Assembly: GCA_903833215.1 (NCBI GenBank)
Contig: CAILEM010000097.1
Location: 1-64,000, forward strand
DNA length: 64,000 nt
Origin: an uncultured Armatimonadota bacterium
Lineage (GTDB): Bacteria; Armatimonadota; Fimbriimonadia; Fimbriimonadales; Fimbriimonadaceae
Direction of reading: 5' to 3'
The position numbers and the translations under genes were made by a program. The notes beneath the pieces are model-generated. The model was not told the origin of the DNA. It did not search any database and saw only the letters and a program-made list of their open reading frames with translations. This document shows, in pieces, positions 43,155 to 52,240 of this stretch (within the stretch, counting starts at the first letter, position 1; each line of letters opens with the position of its first letter).

Positions 43155-44711
43155 ATGAAATTCTTACGTACGCTGCTTTATTACAAAGCGCAGAATGAGC
43201 GACCGACAGTCCGTCGAAAGCTCTCAAGAGCTGAAACATGGAAGCTAGGAGCGACCGTTTTTGGTGGAAAGATGATTGGAATGGCACTCTTGTTTGCCGC
43301 CATTTCTCTTTTCTCTGGAATGACATCAACGGCTCATGCGGCAGATACTTACACCGCCCATGAGACATCGATGATGAACTCCATCAATACGGCGTGGACA
43401 CTTGTCGCGGCGTTTTTGGTTTTTGGCATGCAAGCTGGCTTCGTGATGCTGGAAGCAGGATTTGCCCGTCAGCGAGAGACGGTAAACGTCCTCATGGAGT
43501 GCATCTTCGACACGTGTCTCTGCGGCATCCTCTTCTGGGCCGTGGGTTACGCGTTCATGTTCAGCCATGGCAACGCATTCATCGGTACGCATTGGTTCTT
43601 CCTGAGCGGTGCTCCGGATACCTACGAAGCCACAGGAATCCCTATTTTGGCTCACTGGATCTTCCAGTTCGCCTTTGCAGATACCTGCTCCACGATTACC
43701 TCTGGAGCCATGATTGGCCGCACCGGATTCCGGGGCGACATCCTTTACAGCATCGGTGTTACCGGCTTCATCTATCCAATCATCGGCCACTGGGCATGGG
43801 GTCCAGATGGCTTCCTCGCGCTGATGGGCAGTGCAGACCACTGGATGCCATCACTCGGCCAGGGCTTCCGCGACTTCGCCGGTTCTACCGTTGTTCATAC
43901 GATTGGAGGCGCCGTATCACTTGCTGGAGCGATTGCGCTCGGCCCGAGACTTGGTCGTGTCTTTGCTCGTGATGACAAGAAACACGGCGGCATGCCACCA
44001 CCTCACAACTTGACGGTGGCTGCAGTCGGTGGTTTCCTCCTGTGGTTCGGTTGGTACGGATTTAACCCAGGTAGCACCTTGTCTGCCATGGATGCTCAGG
44101 GCATCGGCAGAATCGCTGCCAACACGACGCTCGCAGCCTGCGCTGGCGGTATGTCAGCAATGTTCGTGGCCTTCTTCATTGGTGGAACCAAAGGCAAATT
44201 CGATCTTGGTTATTCGATCAACGGCTTCTTGGCCGGTTTGGTTGCGATCACCTGCCCATGTTATTGGGTGAGCCCGCTCGGATCCATTCTCCTCGGCTTG
44301 GTCGCAGGCATCGTCGTCTACATCGGCGTCAACTTGCTGGAGTGGTTCCGAATTGATGACCCGATCGGCGCGGTCACAGTTCACGGCTTTGCCGGAATCT
44401 GGGGAACACTGTCGCTCGGCCTGTTTGCCACTGGCCAGTACGGCGCAACCGGTCCAACGGGTGCGGATAACTCGGCAACGGCAGTCGTCAAGGGGTTGTT
44501 CTATGGCGGCGGAATGGATGTCTTGAAAGCGCAGTTCATCGGAAGTGCGATCATTACTCTTGGCTCGTTCTTCGTTGCGTTCGTCATGATGAAAGTGCTC
44601 AGAATGCTGCCCCATCCGTGGAACCTCCGCGTTGAGGCACAAGGCGAGACAGGACCTGGCGGTCTGGACGTCTTCGAGCACGGTATCGAAGCCTATCCGC
44701 CACAAATCTAG
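43155..44711 (+). CDS. amt: Ammonium transporter (Amt)
   Basis: 518 aa. Amt channels bring ammonium across the inner membrane. Eleven transmembrane helices are expected: the family blocks QAGFVMLEAGFARQRETVNV, HWIFQFAFADTCSTITSGAM, STVVHTIGGAVSLAGA and VHGFAGIWGTLSLG include the two conserved pore histidines. An N-terminal part of about 60 residues, with a hydrophilic start and a signal-like helix (ALLFAAISLFSGMTSTAHA), is longer than in typical Amt. GGAGGT eight bases before the ATG is the ribosome site. The PII gene follows after 21 nt, the classic amt-glnK pair. Confidence 0.95.
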   Translation: MKFLRTLLYYKAQNERPTVRRKLSRAETWKLGATVFGGKMIGMALLFAAISLFSGMTSTAHAADTYTAHETSMMNSINTAWTLVAAFLVFGMQAGFVMLEAGFARQRETVNVLMECIFDTCLCGILFWAVGYAFMFSHGNAFIGTHWFFLSGAPDTYEATGIPILAHWIFQFAFADTCSTITSGAMIGRTGFRGDILYSIGVTGFIYPIIGHWAWGPDGFLALMGSADHWMPSLGQGFRDFAGSTVVHTIGGAVSLAGAIALGPRLGRVFARDDKKHGGMPPPHNLTVAAVGGFLLWFGWYGFNPGSTLSAMDAQGIGRIAANTTLAACAGGMSAMFVAFFIGGTKGKFDLGYSINGFLAGLVAITCPCYWVSPLGSILLGLVAGIVVYIGVNLLEWFRIDDPIGAVTVHGFAGIWGTLSLGLFATGQYGATGPTGADNSATAVVKGLFYGGGMDVLKAQFIGSAIITLGSFFVAFVMMKVLRMLPHPWNLRVEAQGETGPGGLDVFEHGIEAYPPQI

Positions 44712-44732
44712 TGGGAGCACAGAGTTAAGAAA

Positions 44733-45074
44733 ATGTACAAAATCGAAGCCATCATAAGGCCACATCGACTGGAAGCAGTCCGCGATGCCTTACAAGAACT
44801 AGGTCTGATTGCCGTCACCGTGAGCGATTGCCGCGGTTCAGGCAGTCAGGCGGCCCCAACCCATAGCTTCCGAGGTTCGCAGTATTCTGCAGGTCTCGAA
44901 GTAAGAACCCGCCTCGAAGTCTTCGTTGTTGAAAAGGATCTTGAGGGAGCAGTCGATGCAATCCAAGCCGCTGCAACAACGGGTGAAGTCGGTGACGGCA
45001 AAATCCTCGTGTTCAAGGCCGAACAGGCTGTTCGAATTCGAACAAATGAGCGCGGCGAAGCTGCTCTGAGTTAG
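44733..45074 (+). CDS. glnK: Nitrogen regulatory protein P-II (GlnK/GlnB)
   Basis: 113 aa. PII trimers sense ATP/ADP and 2-oxoglutarate and plug the Amt channel. MYKIEAIIRPHRLEAVRDAL is the family start, and TTGEVGDGKILVF the ATP-binding B-loop. The T-loop reads QAAPTHSFRGSQYSAGL and keeps the Tyr at the usual uridylylation position (GSQY instead of GAEY). It is otherwise diverged, for instance SGSQAAPT where GRQKGHTE is usual. It is cotranscribed with amt and closed by a terminator. Confidence 0.95.
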   Translation: MYKIEAIIRPHRLEAVRDALQELGLIAVTVSDCRGSGSQAAPTHSFRGSQYSAGLEVRTRLEVFVVEKDLEGAVDAIQAAATTGEVGDGKILVFKAEQAVRIRTNERGEAALS

Positions 45075-45095
45075 TCAGTCTATTTGGGAAAGGAG

Positions 45096-45131
45096 AGGCC
45101 CCTACGGACCAAAGGTTCGTAGGGGTCTTTT
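45096..45131 (+). terminator. Rho-independent terminator after amt-glnK
   Basis: GGCCCCTACGGACC-aaa-GGTTCGTAGGGGTC with two G-U pairs, followed by TTTTGG. It ends the amt-glnK transcript. Confidence 0.85.
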
Positions 45132-45292
45132 GGTTTGTGATCGCAATGCAGTTGGCGTGATCGCTGCGAAGAGAAGCTCCAAAGCGAGAGAAGAGGCGAT
45201 CTTGAGTCCGTTTTCTTTTGACTTTGCTGGTTATCCAACTATCTTCTGGTTCTGGACTGGCGTCAAGCGTCGTCAATCGGGACAATATAAGC

Positions 45293-45541
45293 GTGCCATA
45301 CGTTGTAACTGAGCCATGTATCGGAGTGAAGGATAAGTCATGCATGACTGTCTGCCCTGTGGACTGCATTTATGAAGGCGATGACATGGTGTACATCAAT
45401 CCTGACGAGTGCATCGACTGCGGTCTCTGCGAACCAGAGTGTCCGGTCAACGCGATCTTTGTTGACACTGACGTTCCGCCCAATTGGAAGGAATATATCC
45501 AAAAGAACACGACAGAATCCAAGCGCATCGCTGGCGAATAG
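45293..45541 (+). CDS. fdxA: 7Fe-type ferredoxin ([3Fe-4S]/[4Fe-4S])
   Basis: 82 aa from GTG 45293, which gives the standard start MPYVVTEPCIGVKDKSCM; the track start is too long. The first cluster motif CIGVKDKSCMTVCPVDC has the C-x7-C-x3-C spacing of 7Fe ferredoxins. The second, CIDCGLCEPECPV, is a normal 4Fe site. It carries electrons in the cytoplasm; the partner is unknown. No SD: GACAAT (45281-45286) ends 6 nt before the GTG. Confidence 0.93.
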   Translation: MPYVVTEPCIGVKDKSCMTVCPVDCIYEGDDMVYINPDECIDCGLCEPECPVNAIFVDTDVPPNWKEYIQKNTTESKRIAGE

Positions 45542-45616
45542 CCTTCTGATGTCCTTTTGGAGCTACCATCATGCTAAGCATCCGCAGCCAATGTCGGCAA
45601 CGCGGAGGAAGCAAAC

Positions 45617-46198
45617 ATGGATGACATTGCTATAGACGTGTTGGAAGAAGCCTGTCCGAAACCAGAGGCCGAGCCGCGGTCCAATTTGCAGCGTGCGCAA
45701 GACCAGTTCATTTTGGAATGGGGCCGCATGAGCAGCAGTTGGGGCATCAACCGTACGATGGCGCAGATCCATGCTCTACTGTTCGTGAGTGGAGTGCCGC
45801 TTGAGGTGAATGAGATCATGGATCGCCTCCAAATTAGCCGTGGCAACGCCAGCATGAACCTGCGCGAGCTGATGGACTGGGGAGTCGTTCGAAGATTCCG
45901 TCAACCTGGTGATCGAAAAGACACCTACCTGAGCGAAACCGACCCCTATCAGATGTTTGTCAGAATCGTCAAAGAGCGGAAGCGGCGTGAAATTGACCCT
46001 ACCAACGACGCTATACGTGAGGTTCTCGCCAAACTGCCAGAAAACGACATGGGTGAAGGCGTCCAAACGCTTCGAGGTCGGCTCCAAGCACTTCTTGAGA
46101 TTTTCGATCTCATCGATGCCGCATACAAACAGGTCTTCGGCAACGATCTCTCCCTTGACGAACTCAGCGTTCTCGTCAAGGGTGCAGTTGGCGGCTAA
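45617..46198 (+). CDS. GbsR/MarR-type transcriptional regulator
   Basis: 193 aa. GGAGGA before the ATG at 45617 supports the start. The winged-helix domain (about 40-110) contains INRTMAQIHALLFVSGVPLE and EIMDRLQISRGNASMNLREL, the GbsR family signature, with wing RRFRQPGDRKDTYL. A C-terminal helical part mediates dimers. GbsR proteins regulate choline/betaine uptake in Bacillus; no such genes are adjacent, so the target is unknown. It converges on nadA. Confidence 0.88.
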   Translation: MDDIAIDVLEEACPKPEAEPRSNLQRAQDQFILEWGRMSSSWGINRTMAQIHALLFVSGVPLEVNEIMDRLQISRGNASMNLRELMDWGVVRRFRQPGDRKDTYLSETDPYQMFVRIVKERKRREIDPTNDAIREVLAKLPENDMGEGVQTLRGRLQALLEIFDLIDAAYKQVFGNDLSLDELSVLVKGAVGG

Positions 46199-47296
46199 TT
46201 AACCGCCAACTGCTAGCATTCTTTGTAAGGCAAGCAGCGCAAAATGCTTGACCTTGGCTGGCACAACGATCTGGTTCTGGACGTCACCCTTCACCAAGTT
46301 CTCCAGCGTCCAACACAGGAAGCTCGGATGGATTCGGTACATCGTCGAGCAAGGACAAATCTGAGGATCCAGGCAGAAAACCGTCTTGTCGGGATGTTCT
46401 TGTGCGAGACGATTGACCAGATTAATCTCTGTCCCTACTGCCCATGCCGATCCGGCCGGTGCCGACTCGATGGCTCGAATGATGTACTCGGTGGAGCCGT
46501 TGAAATCACTTGCGCCAATAACTTCCAACGGACATTCGGGATGGACGAGCACATTCACTCCAGGATGGCTTTGCCGTGCCGCTTCGATCTGCTCAACGGT
46601 AAAGCGCTGGTGCACTGAACAATGCCCCTTCCACAAAACAAACTTGGCGGCTCTGAGTTGCTCAGGCGTGTTGCCACCCAACGGCTTGAACGGATCCCAA
46701 ACACACATCTGTGTGTCGGGGTCAAAACCTAGCTTCACGCCAGTGTTCCTACCGAGATGCTGATCGGGGAAGAACAGCACTTTCTCACCCTGTGTCAGCG
46801 CCCATTGGACAGCAGCAGGAGCATTGGTTGATGTACACACTGTTCCTCCACGCTCGCCTACAAACGCTTTGAGGTTTGCCGCTGAGTTGATGTAGGTTAC
46901 GGGCACGACACCCATCTCGGAACCGAGGGTCGCCTCAAGTTCTCGCCAGCAATTTCGAACCTGAAACAGATTCGCCATGTCAGCCATCGAGCAGCCAGCG
47001 GCTAGATTGGGAAGGATGACCTTCTGATGATCCGGGGTAAGAATGTCGGCACTCTCTGCCATGAAGTGCACGCCACAAAAGACGATAAACTCGGCATCGG
47101 GGCACTTACTGGCATCTTTGGCCAACTTGTAACTGTCGCCGCGAAAGTCGGCATGCTTGATGATCTCGTCCCGTTGGTAGTGGTGGCCAAGAATCACCAA
47201 CCTCGAACCTAAAGCTTGCTTCGCTGCTGTAATTCGAAAGTCCGCTTCTTCCTGGGATAAGTCGGCGAATTCCTTCGGTAGGGGTGCCTGATACAC
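46199..47296 (-). CDS. nadA: Quinolinate synthase
   Basis: 365 aa. NadA condenses iminoaspartate with dihydroxyacetone phosphate to quinolinate and needs a [4Fe-4S] cluster. VILGHHYQRDEIIKHADFRG is the substrate-binding start, CSMADM and HPECP supply cluster cysteines, and the last is in FCLDPQICPCSTMYRIHP. nadB and nadC are not nearby. A perfect TATAAT on the minus strand ends 5 nt before the GTG start, the clearest leaderless example in the window. Confidence 0.95.
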   Translation of the reverse strand: MYQAPLPKEFADLSQEEADFRITAAKQALGSRLVILGHHYQRDEIIKHADFRGDSYKLAKDASKCPDAEFIVFCGVHFMAESADILTPDHQKVILPNLAAGCSMADMANLFQVRNCWRELEATLGSEMGVVPVTYINSAANLKAFVGERGGTVCTSTNAPAAVQWALTQGEKVLFFPDQHLGRNTGVKLGFDPDTQMCVWDPFKPLGGNTPEQLRAAKFVLWKGHCSVHQRFTVEQIEAARQSHPGVNVLVHPECPLEVIGASDFNGSTEYIIRAIESAPAGSAWAVGTEINLVNRLAQEHPDKTVFCLDPQICPCSTMYRIHPSFLCWTLENLVKGDVQNQIVVPAKVKHFALLALQRMLAVGG

Positions 47297-47301
47297 AGCT
47301 A

Positions 47302-47307
47302 ATTATA
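47302..47307 (-). promoter_or_regulatory. -10 element TATAAT of nadA
   Basis: The minus strand reads TATAAT-TAGCT-GTG: a consensus -10 ends 5 nt before the nadA start, so transcription should begin at or within the start codon. Confidence 0.65.
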
Positions 47308-47349
47308 CGTGTATCGAACTTGCCTCATCACGACCACCATATGTGCCGG

Positions 47350-47355
47350 TAATCT
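47350..47355 (+). promoter_or_regulatory. -10-like TAATCT of the DUF1343 gene
   Basis: TAATCT ends 7 nt before the ATG at 47363, which lacks an SD. Confidence 0.35.
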
Positions 47356-47362
47356 CAACCAA

Positions 47363-48544
47363 ATGCGTACGGCAACCGGGCTCGACTTATTGGTCAACGA
47401 TGACCTTCGAACTTTGCACGGAAAATCGGTTGGAATCGTCTGCAACCAGGCTTCAGTCACTCACGACTATCGGCATATCCTTGAGGTGGTTTTGCCCTAT
47501 CACAAGGCAGGCAAGCTCCAGCTGAAAGCGATCTTTGGTCCCCAACACGGACTGTTCGGACACACTCAAGATAACATGATCGAATGGGAAGGCGGCGGGC
47601 CGAGCGCCTGGGAAACCCCCATCTACAGCCTTTACGGTGCCAACCGGGAACCGACCCCAGAAATGCTTCAGGGAATCGAAATCCTTGTGATCGACCTTCA
47701 AGATGTCGGTGCCCGCTACTACACCTTTATCTGGACGGTTGCCTTGTGTATCCGGGCATGCGAGAAGCTCGGCATTCCGATTCTTATTCTTGATCGACCC
47801 AACCCAATTAGCGGATCGGCAGTGGAAGGCACTGTCCTTGACCCCAACTACGCGAGTTTTGTCGGACTGTATTCACTGCCAATACGTCACGGTCTCACGG
47901 TGGCGGAGATCGCCAACTATCTCCGAGCGACATTCTTCCCTACAGCCGACGTGTCGTGTCTCCTCATGGAAGGTTGGTCGCGAGATGTCTACCACGACGA
48001 AACAGATGCACCTTGGGGAATGCCGTCTCCCAACATGCCCACCGTCGATACTGCCGTTGTTTATCCAGGGGCCTGTTTTCTGGAGGCAACAAACCTAAGT
48101 GAAGGTCGAGGAACGACAAGGCCGTTCGAGATCATCGGTGCTCCCTACCTTAATGCGCGAATCTTTTGCGATGCGCTCAACTCCGCTGACCTCAAAGGAG
48201 TTCGGTTCCGCCCTCTCCAATTTGAGCCAACATTTAACAAACATGCCCTCAACCTCTGCGAGGGTGCTTTCGTCCATGTGCTCAACCGTCAAGCATTTGA
48301 ACCCGTTTTAGCTTACGTGGCGATAATGCAGGAATCGATTCGTCAAGCTGAACAGGCGTTCAGCTGGAATCCACCACCTTATGAATATGAGTGGGTAAAG
48401 CTGCCAATCGATATCCTTGCCGGAAATGAATGGCTTCGAGCATCAATTGAGAACCTCGAGCCACTACACACCATTCGGGATCGATTCAAGGCCGAATGCG
48501 AAGCTTTCGAACCGACAAGATCGGAATTCTTGAGCTACGCCTAA
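47363..48544 (+). CDS. DUF1343 / NamZ-like exo-beta-N-acetylmuramidase
   Basis: 393 aa from ATG 47363. The sequence (GKSVGIVCNQASVTHDYRHI, IFGPQHGLFGHTQDNMIEWE, VIDLQDVGARYYTFIWT, EGRGTTRPFEIIGAPY) fits DUF1343. Bacillus NamZ of this family releases terminal MurNAc from cell-wall fragments. No signal peptide is visible, so it may act on imported muropeptides, unlike secreted NamZ. The neighbouring genes give no more hints. Confidence 0.88.
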   Translation: MRTATGLDLLVNDDLRTLHGKSVGIVCNQASVTHDYRHILEVVLPYHKAGKLQLKAIFGPQHGLFGHTQDNMIEWEGGGPSAWETPIYSLYGANREPTPEMLQGIEILVIDLQDVGARYYTFIWTVALCIRACEKLGIPILILDRPNPISGSAVEGTVLDPNYASFVGLYSLPIRHGLTVAEIANYLRATFFPTADVSCLLMEGWSRDVYHDETDAPWGMPSPNMPTVDTAVVYPGACFLEATNLSEGRGTTRPFEIIGAPYLNARIFCDALNSADLKGVRFRPLQFEPTFNKHALNLCEGAFVHVLNRQAFEPVLAYVAIMQESIRQAEQAFSWNPPPYEYEWVKLPIDILAGNEWLRASIENLEPLHTIRDRFKAECEAFEPTRSEFLSYA

Positions 48545-48596
48545 TCAGCCCAACGATACAAAATGCGATTTCAATGGGCAATTCCTCGTTGCATCG

Positions 48597-48602
48597 TATA
48601 AT
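48597..48602 (+). promoter_or_regulatory. -10 element TATAAT of darA
   Basis: A perfect TATAAT ends 7 nt before the GTG at 48610. Because it overlaps the ATG at 48601, that ATG cannot be the start of a transcript made here. Confidence 0.55.
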
Positions 48603-48609
48603 GGGGTTT

Positions 48610-48939
48610 GTGAAGCTCGCCGTTTGTATCGTGCATAACCGTGATAAAGGGCGCGTCACTGACGAGCTTGTGAGAGCTGGGTTCAAATTCACCGTCATTG
48701 GCTCGACCGGTGGCTTTCTTCGTGAAGGAAATACCACTTACCTGATCGGCGTTGAAGAGTCTGAGTTAAGCGGACTGCAGAAGGTTATTTCCCAGAATTC
48801 GCAAAGCCGAGAGCAGTTGGTTAACGTGATGCCTTTCGAGGCTGCGCCTCCCGGTGCCTTTATTCCAAGTCCAGTCAAGGTCCCCGTCGGCGGTGCCGTG
48901 ATGTTTGTGATGAACGTTGAGCAGTTCCACCGTTTCTAA
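48610..48939 (+). CDS. darA: PII-like cyclic di-AMP receptor (DarA/PstA)
   Basis: 109 aa from GTG 48610, which restores the family start MKLAVCIVHNRDKGRVTDEL. AGFKFTVIGSTGGFLREGNT is the hallmark; it binds c-di-AMP in known homologues. The fold is PII-like with a trimer. holB overlaps its end, the same linkage as darA (yaaQ)-holB in Bacillus, where yaaR lies between. c-di-AMP synthesis genes are not in the window. The upstream ATG at 48601 is the other start candidate. Confidence 0.9.
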   Translation: MKLAVCIVHNRDKGRVTDELVRAGFKFTVIGSTGGFLREGNTTYLIGVEESELSGLQKVISQNSQSREQLVNVMPFEAAPPGAFIPSPVKVPVGGAVMFVMNVEQFHRF

Positions 48940-49873
48940 GCTCGACGACCTGATCGGGTTGTCGACGGCTAAGAACGTTGTCCGCCGCCTCGCCCTTGAT
49001 GAACGGGGGATTCACGCCATTCTCCTATATGGAGCAAAAGGCGCTGGCAAAAGACAACTCTCTAGATTGATCACCCAGCAATGGTTGTGCACTTCGCCGA
49101 CCGCTGATGGAGCCGATGGAACCTGCCGAGCCTGCGGATCCTTTGGTCGCGGCAATAGCCCAGATCTTCTCAACATCGAGCCTCAGGGTCTCAGTCGGAT
49201 CATAAAAAACGACTCGATCATTAACCCCAATCCGAAGGGTGATGACCCTACACCGCTATTAACCTTCTTCAGAACCCCACCGATGTTCTCTAGACACAAG
49301 GTAGCCGTCATTCACGATGCCGACCGCATGAACTCCAGTTCCGCAAATGCACTGCTGAAAACTTTGGAGGAACCCCATCCTCACGCCAAGCTGCTGTTGA
49401 TTACCGACACTGTCGGCAGCCTTCTTCCAACCATTCTTTCTCGCTGCCTATCGGTTGCCTGCGAAGCACCCTCGAAGGCAGAGATCGAGTCCAGGTTTCC
49501 CGATGCCACTCCCGAAGAAATTCGATTTGCAGAAGGAACTCCGGGTCGGTTGAGCACCGTCATTGCACACCGAGAATTGTACGAACGCCTCTTTCAATTC
49601 GCCCAAAGGCTGCCAAGTCGAAAGCCGGGTGAAGCGCTCGTAGCATCAGAAGAATTTCAGTCAATTGCGGAAGGATTTCAGACCGCCTCAGACTCTGGAG
49701 CAAGGGCGGCAAACGCAGAGGCACTCGACGCCTTGGCGATATTCTTTGCCAGGGAGCCATCCTGTCCGCCTCACTGGACACATCAGATCATTGAAGCCCA
49801 CCGCAGAATCGTTGGAAATGGCGGAGCATCGATCGTTTTTGATGCATTGTTCACCGCAATGCTCTCTCGATAA
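48917..49873 (+). CDS. holB: DNA polymerase III delta' subunit (HolB-like)
   Basis: 318 aa. Clamp-loader AAA+ domain: Walker A LLYGAKGAGKRQLS, Walker B VIHDADRMNSSSANALLKTL, and the SRC motif in TILSRCLSV. A zinc module is reduced: CTSPTADGADGTCRAC has three of the four expected cysteines. It loads the beta clamp with the other loader subunits. The TTG start lies within darA (23-nt overlap), so translation is coupled. Confidence 0.88.
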   Translation: MSSSTVSKLDDLIGLSTAKNVVRRLALDERGIHAILLYGAKGAGKRQLSRLITQQWLCTSPTADGADGTCRACGSFGRGNSPDLLNIEPQGLSRIIKNDSIINPNPKGDDPTPLLTFFRTPPMFSRHKVAVIHDADRMNSSSANALLKTLEEPHPHAKLLLITDTVGSLLPTILSRCLSVACEAPSKAEIESRFPDATPEEIRFAEGTPGRLSTVIAHRELYERLFQFAQRLPSRKPGEALVASEEFQSIAEGFQTASDSGARAANAEALDALAIFFAREPSCPPHWTHQIIEAHRRIVGNGGASIVFDALFTAMLSR

Positions 49874-49874
49874 C

Positions 49875-52211
49875 TTACCGATCAGTCTTGGAAGCCCGGG
49901 CGACCGCACACGCTCCCACTAGGAAGAGCTCCTCTACAGGCTGGGCAATGAGCGGAAGTAACCAGTCAAAGTTCGTGGCACTGTGCAGCCCGGAGAGCGC
50001 GGCACCCTCATCGCCAGCGGCATATCGCTCCAGCGCCTCGTTAAACCTTGGCGACTTGCGAGTCAACGGCCTAAGCATTTCGATCAGCGCGGTATCGCGG
50101 TCCATGCCGTCCCGAAGCAAAAGCCGATACGTTTCTTGCTCGACATCCAAAAGCCGGGCTACTCCCAATAAGCAGCGCCGTCGTGTGATGAGCGAGTGGC
50201 TCTCAGCGGCTTCACCCAGAATAAGTGGAAGGTCGGTAAGGGCCCCAACGACACCCAAGGCGTATGCGGCCTCGCTCGAAGCTTCGTCCGAGAACTTTTC
50301 AATGGCTGCCCTCAGTTCTGGCGCAGCGGCGGTTATGTTCAACTCGGCGACCGCTTCTGCGGCGGCAATTCGAACGCTGGGAAGCGCGTCACGCAACGCA
50401 TCACTGATCACCTCGTCTGAATCTCGAGACGACAACCATCTAAGCGCCTGGAGGGCGGCACGGCGCAGGTCGGGATCGTTCGGATCTGCGGCGGCCCGGT
50501 TGAGGGCGAGCGTCACATCGGGATTGTCCTGGGCCCCAATACGCGACATGGCATTGGCGGCAGCTCGACGAAGAAGGGGCCGGGGGCTTTCTAGGGTGCG
50601 GATGAGCGCGGGAGCGGCGGCGGGGTCCCCCAACATGCCAAGCGCCCAAATCGTTTCCTCCTCCAGCAAGTCAGGGTGGTCTTCGATCTGGTGGATCAGC
50701 TCAAAAGTCGCTCGCGGGTCACGCAATCTCGCTAAAGCGGCGGCGGCTTGACGCCTTACTCTTGGAAGCGGATCATGCAGGGCCTTGATGATATCGTCGG
50801 AGGCGAGCGAGGTGCCCTCTTCTCCCACGCGCTCAATCGCACTTTCCCGAGCTTCGGCATCTGAGGTGCGACTCAAACTTCTCATGGCGCGATAGCCGCG
50901 CGGCGTCACTGATCTGAGGTCTCGAAGCGTATTCAGGACGCCAGACGATCCTTCCTCCTTTACCGGGATCAGACAGGCCACTGCGCCAAGGCGAACCACA
51001 ACACCCACCAAGAACACGATCTTGTAGGCGACTTCGGGACTGCCATGGGCACGCAGGGCAGCCATGAGAAACGCTCCCATCAGCGGACTGATGCCACCAA
51101 GGATGGAAGTGACGGTCATTCCTGAGCCGATATAGTTAGCGCGGTCCTTGGGGTCCGCCGTCGCCAGCATCATGTTGAACTGGCAGATGTTCACGCCACT
51201 CCAACCGAAGCCCATGATGAAGCTCGTAGAAACGAGGAGCCAAATGTTGAATACGTTGTGCCCAGGGATGCAGAAGACCCACGGAAGTGGATTCGTCGCC
51301 AACAACAGTCCGGCCAGGATCAGGGACGGCTTGTTTCCGTACTTGTCGGAAAGGAATCCCCAGAACTTGGCCGACAAAACTTGGCCAACGGCTTGAACCG
51401 TTGTCGCGCCAACCAAAACCACAAACGACAGTGATAGTGTTTCTCGTCCGAATGCGAAGTAGAAGTTGCCAGCGAAGGTTTGGCCAAAAGTCGCTACGGC
51501 AAGGAAGACGAGAACCTTTCGATATTGACTGTCGCCAAAGGGGGCACCAATCGCCTTGATCCCGTCCCGGAGGTTTTGACGGATGGGATATTCGCGTGGC
51601 AAGTCCTGCATCCGAAGGAACATCGTCATGCTGGCAACCGAAAAGAGAATGCCGATGCCAAAAATCACTCCAAAAGCCAAGTCGTCGTGGTGAGCACTTC
51701 GAATTTGATCAAGAAGCAAGGCTCCGAGGATTCCAACTGACGCTCCGACGGCGGTGCAAATCGCACTTCGCCGACTGAAGTAGAAGCCGCGCGAATTCAG
51801 CGGCACCATTTCTGCGAGCCAATCGTTGTAGATCGGATTCACCATCATGGTCGAGATGGAGGCCACGAGTACACAAACCGTGAGCACGGTAAGTTTTGCC
51901 GCGTTTGGGATCGGAAGGAATGGCAGGACGATCAATGGTGCGTACATGAGACGCCATATCAAACCGCCGGGAAAAATGTAACGCTTGTACGAGGAAAAGC
52001 TCCGCCCCCAAATCGCGCCGGGGATCTGGAGAATGCCTACAAGGTTTGGGATCGCGGTAAGCAGGCCAATCCAAAGGTCAGAGCCACCGAGTCGCTGCAC
52101 AAATCCGACCAGGAAAGCGCCCGACACCAAGGTGCCAAAAGCCGTAGCAAGCGCACCATCGGCGTTTGCATAGCGAAGGCTTCGGAGGTTTTCAAGGCGA
52201 TTGACTGCCAC
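49875..52211 (-). CDS. MFS transporter fused to HEAT-repeat domain
   Basis: 778 aa. Residues 1-430 form a twelve-helix major facilitator: GTLVSGAFLVGFVQRLGGSD, PIYNDWLAEMVPLNSRGFYF and LSDKYGNKPSLILAGLLLAT are typical. Residues about 445-720 are HEAT/PBS-lyase-type repeats (LHDPLPRVRRQAAAALARLR, DPAAAPALIRTLESP, LRRAALQALRWLSSRDSDE). The helical tail would lie in the cytoplasm and may bind a regulator. Substrate unknown. A palindrome sits directly upstream of the GTG start. Confidence 0.88.
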   Translation of the reverse strand: MAVNRLENLRSLRYANADGALATAFGTLVSGAFLVGFVQRLGGSDLWIGLLTAIPNLVGILQIPGAIWGRSFSSYKRYIFPGGLIWRLMYAPLIVLPFLPIPNAAKLTVLTVCVLVASISTMMVNPIYNDWLAEMVPLNSRGFYFSRRSAICTAVGASVGILGALLLDQIRSAHHDDLAFGVIFGIGILFSVASMTMFLRMQDLPREYPIRQNLRDGIKAIGAPFGDSQYRKVLVFLAVATFGQTFAGNFYFAFGRETLSLSFVVLVGATTVQAVGQVLSAKFWGFLSDKYGNKPSLILAGLLLATNPLPWVFCIPGHNVFNIWLLVSTSFIMGFGWSGVNICQFNMMLATADPKDRANYIGSGMTVTSILGGISPLMGAFLMAALRAHGSPEVAYKIVFLVGVVVRLGAVACLIPVKEEGSSGVLNTLRDLRSVTPRGYRAMRSLSRTSDAEARESAIERVGEEGTSLASDDIIKALHDPLPRVRRQAAAALARLRDPRATFELIHQIEDHPDLLEEETIWALGMLGDPAAAPALIRTLESPRPLLRRAAANAMSRIGAQDNPDVTLALNRAAADPNDPDLRRAALQALRWLSSRDSDEVISDALRDALPSVRIAAAEAVAELNITAAAPELRAAIEKFSDEASSEAAYALGVVGALTDLPLILGEAAESHSLITRRRCLLGVARLLDVEQETYRLLLRDGMDRDTALIEMLRPLTRKSPRFNEALERYAAGDEGAALSGLHSATNFDWLLPLIAQPVEELFLVGACAVARASKTDR

Positions 52212-52216
52212 AGCTT

Positions 52217-52240
52217 CTGTATCCCACTCACGGGATACAG
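52217..52240 (-). promoter_or_regulatory. Palindromic operator-like site upstream of the MFS-HEAT gene
   Basis: CTGTATCCC-N6-GGGATACAG is a perfect 9-bp inverted repeat 5 nt before the GTG start. On the minus strand TACAAT (52247-52242) lies immediately before, so the +1 site would fall within the palindrome. This is a typical place for a dimeric repressor, or it forms a 5' hairpin. Confidence 0.5.

Noticed and set aside
45130-45312. 60-aa ORF between glnK and the ferredoxin
   Set aside because: Starts inside the terminator region, overlaps the ferredoxin start and shows no recognisable sequence; the promoter-like GACAAT lies in it.
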